NCBI GenBank assembly: GCA_030829545.1
Contig: JAURAI010000002.1
Location: forward strand, 1-64,000
DNA length: 64,000 bases
Reading direction: 5' to 3'
Source of the DNA: Candidatus Poseidonia sp.
Lineage (GTDB): Archaea; Thermoplasmatota; Poseidoniia; Poseidoniales; Poseidoniaceae
Below, piece by piece: positions 35,419-47,000 of this stretch. The translations under genes were made by a program, and so were the position numbers. The notes beneath the pieces were generated by a model. The model made no database searches. It saw only the letters and a list, made by a program, of their open reading frames with translations, and was not told the origin of the DNA. Within the stretch, counting starts at the first letter, position 1; each line of letters opens with the position of its first letter.

Positions 35419-38037
35419 TCATTCGTGACGAATCCATTCACCATCTGGAGTGACTTCCCAGTATTGCAGTTCCTCTGAGACATCGACATACCAACCCGTT
35501 TCTCCTTGGGTTGTTGACGGTGTAGCCTGCATCACTCCGATTTCGCCCGCTTGAACGGCGAGTTCTTTCATCGATTCTTCAGTTAATCCGTGCCGCTCGT
35601 GCACTGGCGTGGTATCGAGGACATCAGGGCCTGAACCTTCCAGTTCTTCGCCCTCCTCGTCCGAATCATCCTCATCATCAAAGGCCTCATCCATCCAATC
35701 CTCTTGTGCAACTTGGGACGCTTTCCGATTAAGCACAATCAACACCGCCAGAATAAGGAAGAGAAGGATTGCAGCCATCGTCATGGCCGTATTGGTCGAT
35801 CCGACGGCACCGCCAAGGAGAACTTCGTCAACATCAAAGAAAGTCTGTGCGAGAAGCCCATTCCATCGAATGGTGCAGGAACGGTCGGTTCCTCCCTCAC
35901 TGACATCAATTTCCCACGTACCATTTGTAACGAAGGATGAATCTCCTGCTGTGCAGGTCACCGAAGTGTTTTCTTTGGGAATTGAAATCGAGTTCCCATA
36001 GGCATCAGTACCGATGGCTCCCACCAGGACAACATCTCCCTCGGCAAGGTTTTCGCGGCTAAGGGTGGCCTGTATCCGGATGGGGTCACCTGAACCTACG
36101 GTGACTTCAATGGAGTGCTGTGCATCACCTTCCTGTAAATCAAGCGTGTATACTCCGACTTGCTTGCCCGTAAAGGACCAGTAACCAAGTCCAGTGGGTG
36201 AAGCGATTAATTCACCAAAACTTGTGTTGATTGATGTGGTCACCTGGTTGGCCTCAGCGAGGTTACCATGGACGTCAACAACCTGAACAAAGACATCGGT
36301 TGGGATTCCGGCACGTACGTACAGTCCATCATCAGCATCCGTTACCAAGGCATGCGGAGCACCCGCTATCACCGTCAATCGGACGGTTGCAAACACACCA
36401 TCAGCGTTGACTCGTAATTCGTGACCGCCCAGTGTGGTTGCCACCCATCGACCATCGTTGAGCAGCATGTCAAGGGTGATGTCGTTGCCATCCAGGGTCC
36501 AATTCAATACAATGTCTGGGAGTTGATTGCCGTGGGCATCAAGAAATTGTGGGTCCAAGTCCAACTCGCCGTCCGCAGGGACGAGGCTTCCCTCACCTTG
36601 CAAGGTAATGAACGCAAGCCTACCAACACCCACATCAAATGCTATGTCAGTGATGAATTGCGCCCCGGTTGAATTGTCAAACCAATTCCCCTCGAAACGC
36701 CACGAGCGCGCCTCTGCGGCTTGAATAATCCAGTAGGAAGGGGATTGGGTTAATTCGTCAGCATTTCCAATCTCCATCGTCGCCGTTCCGTTGACGGCCC
36801 AAGTATTTCCTTTGACGTCAACGGCACGCAATACCAATACAACTTGGTCTCCTGCAGAAGGTACGCTTGGAGTTATATCAAAAAAGACATCGATGGCTCG
36901 ACCGTGAACGACTGTAACTGTTTTTTGTGTCATGAACGTACCGTCTTGGCCTGAAATTGTAGCAGGACCCGTCGTTGAAGGGTTCCAATACACCCTCAAT
37001 TCATCATCAACCGATAAACCGCCTGAATCAACACTCAGTGATTGTATGGGCGGTGATACGAAGCCGATGTAGCCACTCTCGTCTCTTCGCTCGTAAACCA
37101 GCTCATAGGATTCTCCTGCCCTGTATTCAAGTGGTTGGTCCAAGAAAACAAGTTCTAATGCAACAGCATCACCCGGATTCACCTGAATTGTACCTGTCCC
37201 GGTGACGTTACCGGAAGTTGCACTCACGACCCACCGTCCCGTGTTGGTCGCTAAATATTCACCTTGTGCGTTAAAAGATCCGTTTTCAGCGTACCAAGCG
37301 ATTGATGGTACCGTTGCAAGTGGCATTTCATAGCCGTTAACGTCAACCAGTGTGGGTCGTATTTGTGTGAGACTCCCTGCACGTACTTGGAGTAGATCGG
37401 GGAATACAAAGGCGTGAGGACTTCCCGCACCTACGGTGAGATGGGTCTCATCCTGGAGTTGGTTGTAGCGAACCTTTGCACTGAATGCTCCCGTTGTTTC
37501 AGGTGTCCATGCAGGTGAGCCATGCCCGATGTATTCTCCATCAATATCCCAAACGAGGTTCGGGCCACCCGCCATGCGGTTGCCCCTTCCGTCCAAGATG
37601 TCGGCGGTGAGATTACCACTGACTTGTGCCATGAAATGAAGACTTGTAATCTCGATTGCTGTAGCAACTCCTGGGGTCACGGAAATATTGTGCGTGGCTT
37701 GTAGGCCGTTATGTTCAGCAGTGATTTCAATCAAGCCTGAAGACCAAGGGAAAAACAATCCATCTGAAGTAATGGAACCGTTGGAGGAACTCCACGTGAT
37801 ATCTCCTGAAACGATGTTGTTGACTGGATCGTAAATCACAGCATCAAAATCAACCACTTCATCCGCAGACATTGAAGGTGGGGGAGTGTCGATGACAACC
37901 CGGTCAGCCGTGCCAGAAAACAGCGGTTGCGATGATTCATCAAGACTGCTCTGGTGACTCATAGGCACCGCTGCAAGGACCATGCTCACTACCAAAAAAA
38001 TGGCTAAAGTCGTGCGTTGGTGCATCGTATCACCCAT
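35419..38037 (-). CDS. surface protein with tandem Ig-like (BIG) domains
   Basis: An 872-aa secreted protein with a signal peptide (TTLAIFLVVSMVLAAVP, about 8-24), about seven to eight bacterial Ig-like/invasin-type repeats (about 35-760), a transmembrane helix (TAMTMAAILLFLILAVLIVL, about 765-785) and an acidic cytoplasmic tail ending in Trp-rich sequence with GWYVDV and YWEVTPDGEWIRHE. The repeat pattern, with D-x2-GN turns such as DVHGNL and DAHGNQ, is the same as in the C-terminal third of the 3066-aa protein encoded upstream, so it looks like a paralogue of that part. The ATG at 38037 shares one base with the upstream stop (TGATG), indicating translational coupling. Confidence 0.83.
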   Translation of the reverse strand: MGDTMHQRTTLAIFLVVSMVLAAVPMSHQSSLDESSQPLFSGTADRVVIDTPPPSMSADEVVDFDAVIYDPVNNIVSGDITWSSSNGSITSDGLFFPWSSGLIEITAEHNGLQATHNISVTPGVATAIEITSLHFMAQVSGNLTADILDGRGNRMAGGPNLVWDIDGEYIGHGSPAWTPETTGAFSAKVRYNQLQDETHLTVGAGSPHAFVFPDLLQVRAGSLTQIRPTLVDVNGYEMPLATVPSIAWYAENGSFNAQGEYLATNTGRWVVSATSGNVTGTGTIQVNPGDAVALELVFLDQPLEYRAGESYELVYERRDESGYIGFVSPPIQSLSVDSGGLSVDDELRVYWNPSTTGPATISGQDGTFMTQKTVTVVHGRAIDVFFDITPSVPSAGDQVVLVLRAVDVKGNTWAVNGTATMEIGNADELTQSPSYWIIQAAEARSWRFEGNWFDNSTGAQFITDIAFDVGVGRLAFITLQGEGSLVPADGELDLDPQFLDAHGNQLPDIVLNWTLDGNDITLDMLLNDGRWVATTLGGHELRVNADGVFATVRLTVIAGAPHALVTDADDGLYVRAGIPTDVFVQVVDVHGNLAEANQVTTSINTSFGELIASPTGLGYWSFTGKQVGVYTLDLQEGDAQHSIEVTVGSGDPIRIQATLSRENLAEGDVVLVGAIGTDAYGNSISIPKENTSVTCTAGDSSFVTNGTWEIDVSEGGTDRSCTIRWNGLLAQTFFDVDEVLLGGAVGSTNTAMTMAAILLFLILAVLIVLNRKASQVAQEDWMDEAFDDEDDSDEEGEELEGSGPDVLDTTPVHERHGLTEESMKELAVQAGEIGVMQATPSTTQGETGWYVDVSEELQYWEVTPDGEWIRHE

Positions 38038-41000
38038 CACTCGGTCCATTCTTGCCAGTCTTCTTCACCTTCGAGACGGAACCACCAGGTTCCTTCGTCG
38101 TCTTCCCACCACGCAGTACCATCTTCATCTACACGGTAACTTTCATCGTCTTCTACAGAGGATTCCTCTGCTTCAACAACTTCTTCCTGTACGGGGGCTG
38201 GGCCGCTTGGGCCGGGAGCAGGACCTGATGGCCCCGGAGCCGGTCCGCTTGGACCAGGAGCCGGTCCGCTTGGGCCAGGAGCCGGTCCTGTCGGTCCAGA
38301 GGTTGGACCACGTGGGCTGTCTTCGTCTTCATCGTCGTCGTCATAATCATCGTCGTCCCAATCATCACTGCCGTTTGAACGGAAGAACATGACTGCGAGA
38401 CCAAGAAGGACAATCGCTACCAAACCAAGGAGACCTGCGCCGACGTAATAGATGGTGCCACCGGCTTCAAAGAATCCTTCAATATTGCCAATAACATTGA
38501 TCTCACTGTTGACGCGCACTGAACCAACACTGACCGTAATGGTTTGAGGACCATCGTCCAGTGTTGTAATCGTCCACTGGTCGGAAGCGAACATGGTTGT
38601 CGTCGCACGTCCAGTAGCCTCTACCTTGATGCTGGAAGGCACAGAAATCTCGTTGTCAAAGGCATCAAAGGCGCGGATTGTAACCTCTAAACTTTCAAGT
38701 TGCTCAAGTGAATCCGTTGTCAAATTCACCTCAAGTCGAGCCACAGTACTCTGAGCCTCAACCGTCACTTCTACCGTGGACACAGCGCCACCTGCGGCAT
38801 ACTGCAGTGTGTGAACTCCTGCGATTTGTGCCTCGTAGGTATAGGACCCGGTTTCAGTTGTTAAGACGCTGAGTGTTGCAACAGGTGAACCGTCTTCGGT
38901 CCATTGCACGTTTTGGTCAAATTCATTTCCATCACTGTCTGTCCCTCGGACTTGGATTTCAACGATTTGACCAGCAACAGGGTTGCTCTCGGTCAAGGTC
39001 GCATCGACGACCACGGCTACACCGTTGTAAACGGTGATGGTGATACTGTCTGAGATGTTGAAGCCTGTTCCACTTACGCTGTATGCAGCGATGGTCCACT
39101 CTCCGACTTCGGTAGCGTCCCATCGCATGTTGTTGAGAAGAAGTTCGGTCGTGATGTCACGTACATCTCCGCTCGCCTCATTGATTTCAATCCAAACGAG
39201 TTCGCCTGAATCGATTCGATTGTTATCTGCATCGTACAAATCCGACAGGAAATCAACGGAGTAATCCGCTGACATCTCAAAGGTTGCTCCCGTGTCATGG
39301 TCGGGGTTGTTGGCAGTTCCTGTGATGTCCACTGTGTGAAGGAAACCGTGGTCAACCGTTACGTTAATGGATACTGTAAACGATTGTATGCCATCAAAAT
39401 AAGTGGCAGAAAGCATGTACGGGTCATCGCTTGCAAAGTAGGGTGAGAACGTCGTAGCGTCACCGACCATTGTCTCAAGGAAGGCTGAGGAGTCGCCCAT
39501 GGTTGGATGGTCAATGCTCCAGTTGGCTTGTACCACCCATTGGTTGCCCTTTCCGTCTCTTGCGAAGATTTCAGCTTCAATGGTATCATCCGCAGTCAAA
39601 TCGAAGTGCTGCCAAGTTGAAACTTCATCATCAACTTCAAGCAAAAGATTCTGGATGGCACCTCTGCTTACATCGATGGTCACTTGAGCAAGCGTGGTCT
39701 CATAACGCGCTTCAATCGTCTTTTCGCCCTTGGAAACTGGGTCCCAAATCGCAGGTGCTCCAGGTGTCAACTGACCGTCTGCAATCTTGGTCCAATTATC
39801 AGATGGAAGGAGGACTGGCAGGCGGTTACCACGAACATCGACCCGAGTTGTGTTAATCCAAACACGGTCGTCTGCTGTGATCGATGTGCTCGAGACATTG
39901 AGGTCAAGGTAGGCCATTTCACCGTGCCCGACTGTGATCATCAATTCATCTGAGGCACCAGAAACGGAGGTGAGGTTGAGCCACCATACCCCGATGTGGT
40001 CTGGGAAATACTCCTGATTGATTTCAGAATAATTACCGTTGGTGGTGGTCCATGTCAAATTTCCTGCAGATGAGCTATCAAGCGTATTGCCGAATTGGTC
40101 GTAGAGGTCTGCCGTGATGCCACACCATTCGCCTGCAGGTACCGTTCCTTCACAGCCACTGAGTTCGAAATAGGATGGAGCACCCGCTTCAACAGTGATA
40201 CTCACATCAACAAATTCTCCTGAAGCAACATCATGTTGCACCCTTACGACGTGTGTGCCGACTGCATAGGGCTGGAAGACATGAGGCATCACAGCACTCA
40301 TCGAGCCGTTGGTTGGTGTGTAGGTGAGGGCTTCTCCCGCCACGATGTTCCCGTGTTGGTCAACCAAGTGGGCGGAGATGGTAAGCGTCTCATCAGCACT
40401 GATAGTAGCGCTGAGTGGTGTAACGACCAAGTCGGTTGGTGCACCGGCCGTAACGGTGATGTTCTGCGTACCACAAACAAGTCCAAAGCAGGCTGAGATG
40501 ACATGAGTGCCCGTCGTACTCGGCGTGTACAATCCGTTGCTACCGATGTTTCCTGCTGTTGCTGACCATGTTGTAGGTGGGCTCTGAACCATGCCTGTGT
40601 GATCGTAGGATGCAAAGTTGAAGTTGACCGAAGTATCAGCATCGGTGGTAAGAATACCCGAAGGAGTAATGTCAATGGTCGTAATGTTGGTCGTGTTGAA
40701 TTGGACTTGAGGTCGATAAGCCGTCGTCGTCGCTTCACCAGAATAAAACGAAGCATGACCGTAGCCGCTGTTTGGAGTTGCCATGATCACCCATGCCTGT
40801 TGGCTGTTGATGGTGAGCCCCGGTGTACTGATGTCAAACCAAATCCAGCCTGTTGTGTCAACATTGACCACGGTCGTGGAAACAGCATCGCCGTAATCAA
40901 TACCGGCTTGCATTCCGGGCGCAGACCAATTCGCACCCGATGTCGAGCCGTTGAAAGTAGCACTGGATTGGCTCCACCCTGTGGCCAAAATCGGATGGAC

Positions 41001-44000
41001 ACTGAATGAAATTGATGTAGCACCCTGTGCAATTGTCCATGATTCAGCGTAAAGTCCGAGGGAAGCAGAATGGACCTTTTGGTAGGCTGGGAACGGTACT
41101 TGCCCAGAATTGAAACCAACGGTGAGCGAGCAATTGTCCGCCCAAAGCGTTCCGCAGAAGGTACCTGCGCTCATGGTCGAATCATCTCCGAAGTTTTGGT
41201 CAGGGTATTCACTGTACAAACTCGTGTCCTGAATGTTGGTATGTCCGTAAGCAGCGACCTCGTTGCCAGTTTGCATGAGGTAAGTGTACGTGTAATCGTT
41301 GTTGTAGACATGGTTTGGTGAACCGATTGCAAAGCTCCATCGTGACGATGAAGGTCCTGGAATCGACTGATTCACACCTTGAACCCACCAGGTGTAAAGC
41401 GAGCCAGCGGTGAGGTTTGTCTCAAATCGGAAGGTGGTGTTGGTAATCTCAGAATCTTCCCAAGACTTGTATTTGTAGACACCAGTTTGATTTGCGATGG
41501 TCACGATGTAACCATCGGCAGCTGCAAGAGGAGTCCAAGACAGCATCGGTTGAGTTTCGGGAGACAAAATACCATTGCTTTCGTCGTACAATACCTCTCC
41601 ATCATTGGGGAAGGTGAGTGAGGGCTGTGCTGGTGGGACAATACCGTTGGTGTTGTCCACATAATCCAGTACGAGATGAGGGTCGAAACTCGAATTCCCG
41701 TTTTCCGATGAGAAGAAGGAATGCGATGAACCAGTCGTGCCGATTTGTTGAATCATAACGGTCATGGTCGTATTTCCGTTGGCGATGTTGTCCTGAGCAA
41801 GGCTGGTCAAATCCCAGTCCATCCATCCGATTGGAGTGGACAGAGTGAGGGTTGAACGCGTAATCTCTGTTGAAGAGCATGTTGGAGCGCTGGTCCAAAC
41901 CACCGTTGATTCTGAGAATCCACCGCAAGGGTAGACACCGAAAGTGGTGGATGATGTTCCAACAACGCTTGTTTGATACATGCGCAGCATCATCTGTGTG
42001 GGTGTCATAGCTGCTGGCCAAGGCATGGCCGAAAGGTCAAATTCCAAGAGAATTCGGCTTTCACCACTTCCACCTGAAGAGGTCCCAAGCACCATCGTAG
42101 TGGCGGAACCTTTGTTGGTAACTGAGCCAGATGCGATTTCAACATCGGGCACAAGTGGAAGAGTTCCTGTCAAATCAAAGACTGAGCCCCGTGAAATATT
42201 GACGGTATGGTTGCCGTTTCCGTCGTCGCTTCCTTGGTCGGAGGGGTTACGGAATTTGTGAACAGACGACCATTCACCGATTCGGTCACCTTGATCTGCA
42301 CGAATTCTCCAGTATGTCCAGAAATCACCTTTGCTCATGTTGCTTTCCGTGACGGTTCGGTTAAGTGCATCGTAAACCACATCGCTGATGCTGCCATCGG
42401 AAATTTCGGTAGTTGTGGTGCAGATGTCTTCATTTGAAACAAATCGTGGATCATAGGAAAAGCAGCCGACGAGTTGGGTTTGATTGGTGATTGTTGAGTT
42501 CCATGAATAGGTCGTTGTATCCTGTCCGGATGGGCGAGGTTGAGATGTGTCCCAAAGTGTTGCACCATCGGCAGGAACCAAGCCCGTGGGTCCGGGCACC
42601 GCCCATGGCGTTACCAAACGGTAGGTCAGATTCAAGCGTGGACGGGTATCGATGTTGGAGGCTTCACTGCTCGCAAATTGAACACGTCCTGCAACAACTC
42701 CCGCAATTTCTTCGGGCTGCACAATGACATTGATTCCAGTTTGTCCCGCTGCCAAAGCATGCTGAACAATCGAGGTAACATTGAGGGCAACTGTTCCGGT
42801 TGTGTTGACCCACACTCCCTCGGTTTCAGGGATTTCTGAGTCTGTGGAATGATAGGCTCCGACACCTTGCCAAGAAGAAGTATTTCCAGCTGGATAAGCC
42901 CACGAAGAAGATTCACTCCAAGCGGTGATCATTTCTGAAACGGTCATGAAGACTTCATTGTTGGAATTCACGGCGGTCATTTCAAGACTCGCGTTGACGA
43001 CTTCGTACGTGCCTGGCATTGGCAAGGATGAGAAATCAATGTCGATAAGTGAACTCGCACGTAGGCTTGGATTGGAAGTTGATACCTGACTACGTCCGAC
43101 ATAAAGATAGGATGAACTGCCTTGGTTCGCATAGATATTCCCGCTGTCAAGATAGGTATCAGCAGTGACACTTGGGTAGGACAGTGACGGCACAAATGCA
43201 CCTTCTTGAATCATAAGAGTGGCATGCGTCGAATTCAATTCTTCACCAAGATCATTGGGCAGGTAAAAGGTCGTTGCATTGCTTCTTGGACCGAGCATTC
43301 CGTTGTTGATGGGTTGTACCATCCAACGGATTTCCTGTGCGAAGGTCAGGTCGGAATTTGGATTGAACGTAAGGTTCGTCACATCAAATGATGTTGTATT
43401 TACCCGAGAATCGTAGACATAGAGGCCAGCCATATCGTCAGAGGCATCTTCTTGGATGAACAAACGCCAATCAGTCGCAGCGGTTGTGCCGCTGTACGAC
43501 CAGGAAAAGGTCGGCATGCGGTCAGCGATAAGGGCATGCGATGTCGTATCCCAAACCAATTGGCTTTGAGTTGGTGCAGTATTCACTCCACCCACCGTGG
43601 GTGTAGCGACAGCTCCATCTTCCCATGTAAGCGTAAGGTAAGGCCGTTCGGTGGAACTGCCTTCGGTAGATGTGAACGTGATGAGGTCGTCGGTATTGCT
43701 GGAAGTGTATATCATCAATGAGAGATGGGTCTGTCCGTTTGCAAGAGCTGCTTGCACGGCTTCAGTAACATCGAAATCCATCCAATCATCATTGACACTT
43801 TCAACGAGATCAACATAACCCCCGATGTCCACCCCAATGGCGCGTCCACCTGCTTGTGACCAATTATTGACGCCATCATAGGTAGTGGCATTGGCAGCAG
43901 TCGTCCAACTTTGCAAGACCGGGCGAACAGCCACAGGTTCACCGGAGACGGAGGCGTATTCAGAGAAGAGACTGAGTTCAGCATCGGTGACCCGTGCCGC

Positions 44001-47000
44001 AGATGGTTGAGGCACTTCGCTCAGTGGAATACGAAGAAGGGCAGCGGACTGATAGCCAGTGCTGGTTTCCCCTACCAAAAGTGTGGATGAATTCTCGTAG
44101 GTGTCGTCTGAGCCCGAACCGTTTTCGATGACGTAGGTGTCTCCGAAATTCGGCAAATTAAGGTGAGGAAGAGCCCCTCGGTGTTGAAGTTCAACCGAGG
44201 CTTTTGTGGCGTTGTAGACCACGGTGGTGAGATCCGGTAGGTGGAAGTGGAAGGCATTTGACCAGTTACCAATTTGGTTGGTTGAGGAAACGGTTCGTAC
44301 ACGCCAGAAGTAGGTGGCTCCCTCGTCCAGATCAGTGCTGGGTGTGAAGGTGCGATTGGTGACATCAAAGCCAACGTCATTCCATGAGGTGTAGGTTTCT
44401 GCATTTACTGACCCGAAATCGGATTGAGTGTCCGTTTGTACAATGAAGCCTGTAATCGGTAAGGATGAATTGAATCCCCAATTGAGTTCGGGTTGGGTGA
44501 TGGGAGTCATGTCCACGCCAGTACCAATACTCCATGAACCGTTGAGCGGTGTTGTTGGGACTGGGTCGTTTGGAATGGCATCAGAACCAGGCACGTAAAC
44601 AAAGGAGAGTTCGGGGCGATTGCTGGCTGAATCTTCTGCAGTGCTAAAGTACGCTGTTCGGGCTGAACCTGAACCAACACCGAGCATTCCTGCGATGAAA
44701 TCGACACGGCGGTCTTCACGCATCGCATTTTGAACAGCAAGCGTCACGTTCCATTCCACTTCATCGCCCTCGAAATAGGACGAGCCGATAGTAACACTGT
44801 CGAGAAGCGAAGAACGTTCACTTCCCTTGGCACCTGCGGTGTCCCATGAGTTGCTTCCGTCGTAACTGGACCATGTTGCATCTTCTGCACTCCAACCGTG
44901 TTCTGTGCTTTCCCATACTGCTACTGTTGGGTTACCAAAAGTCGATGAAGTCAAAGTCATCTTCAGGTGGGCGGATTCAACTGCGTAACCGTTTGGAAGG
45001 AGATTTGAAACGAGGTTGCATCCAAGCAATGCTGCGATTTCAGTTCCTCCGTTGAAGGTATTGTAATCGATGGTCATTTCTGAATCACCGTCGAAATTAT
45101 CGTTGGTAGCGCTGCTGTCGATGTAGGTATCCATGCACTCAGGATATTGATTGTCATTGGAACCATTGCCGTGCTTCAGTCGGAACTCGTAACGGTCGCC
45201 ACCAAGCCACGTCGTTTCAAGAGCAGAAACAAAGAAGCTTGAAGAAGTCCATTCTCCATAATGGTCGTCACTGTCCACGGTGGCCATGCGCCAGAAGTAC
45301 ATGTTTCCAACCTCTAGGGTGAGTGATCCGGTCATGTCAAGTGTACCGTCGCTCGGAGAGAAATCGTTGTCCGTTCGGGTATCGACCCGAAGTTCGCGCA
45401 GACGGAAATCTTCGTCGGTGGCCAGTTCAAATATGATTTCGTCAGACGTCGTCGGTGCTGTCCAATTCAATGTGGGCTGAGTATTTCCTGAAAGGTTGTG
45501 GCCTGTTTGATTCCAAACTGCAAGAGCATCCTCGGGTGCGGTAAGTGAAACGGGTGCGGGTGCAGATCCGCTTCCCCATTCATACGTAATGCTGAACGAA
45601 GGCGCATCGGTAGCAACAACGGCCTCGGCTGAATGGAAAACAATCCCTTCACCATTGGTGTAGGATTCGTACTTACCACGAACGGCCAACATCATGTCCA
45701 AGGGCGACTGGTCACCGTTGTCAAGGTAATTCTGTACGGCATGGTCGAGGTCAAAGGTGAAAGAGTCTGAGGTTTGATTTCCATCTGCGAGGGCAATGGT
45801 AGCCGTTCCTTTGGAACGTCCACCGTCGTACCATTGGAAGCCATTAGCAGCCATTTCGTTCCATGTCACGTCATCTTCAACCCACAATCCAGATTCTTCC
45901 ATGCCGTGGAGGGAGATTACGGGATCTCCGGAGTAGGATGACCGTGTGAGTTTCAATTCAGCATTGACGATGGTAAGGTTGTCGTGGAGGCCGAGTTGAT
46001 TGAGAGATGTGCGCAGATGTATCAGGCGCTCTTTCGACGAGGTCATGCTTGATTCAAGGGTGGTATCATCGCCGTAGGTGATTGTTTTGCTTGTTTCACT
46101 GACAAAACTGTCCTGGAAGAAGTCCTCTGAAAGACCGGTATCTACTGGATCGAACGTCATCGTTGCTGTACCATCGCCGTTGTCAACGACATTGAGGGTC
46201 GGGAGCATGAATGATGTTGTGTCCCACGAACCCCACTGGTCGTTACTATCAACGGCTCTGATTCTCATTTGCATGGTTGTTCCGTTGACCAAAGCGAGAG
46301 AGGTAGGAACATCAAATGCACCGGTCGTCCCCGTTGATACGAAGGTGTCCCAAAGGGTCGAGAAGTGCCAGTCTTCATCGGTCGAGGAACGCCAATCATC
46401 GCTGTTGCTCAGTTGGATTTCTACGTCTTGACCAGAATTGTTGGCGTAGGTAAGGCGCGGTGTTGTGACCGGCTTGAGAAGGAAGTCGCTTTCCATCCAA
46501 GGGGCGCCGTCTGCAATCGGCAGATCGGCCTCAACGCTTGCACCTGCAGAGGCAGCACCCGCAGTGGTATCCAATACAAAGGCCGGTTCATTCCCACTGG
46601 TCGTTGTTTCAGAAAGGTCGCATGTGTAGGTAGCACCCAGTGATGAAACGATGATGGAGAGGTAGGAGGCATTCGAACGCGCAGCATGTTGTGCGAGACT
46701 GGTCACGTTCAGACTGAGTGTTCCGTTGCTTGACAACAAAGCAGGGGGCTCCCAAATGCCCCGGTCTGAACTTGATTCTGCACCCATCGTGGTCCAAAGC
46801 TGATTGCTCGCAAAAGAAGTCCAGGACACATAAGAACCATTCCACATGCGATCCATGCTAGCGACATAGGCATGCATGTCAGTCGAACCCAAATCGGTGG
46901 TGGTGCATTGGAGATTCACCGTAGCCGAATGAATGGTATCCGAGGCGGTATAATTCATCGGGAAGCGGAGCAAAAGACGTGATTCTTGCAACATCTCGTT

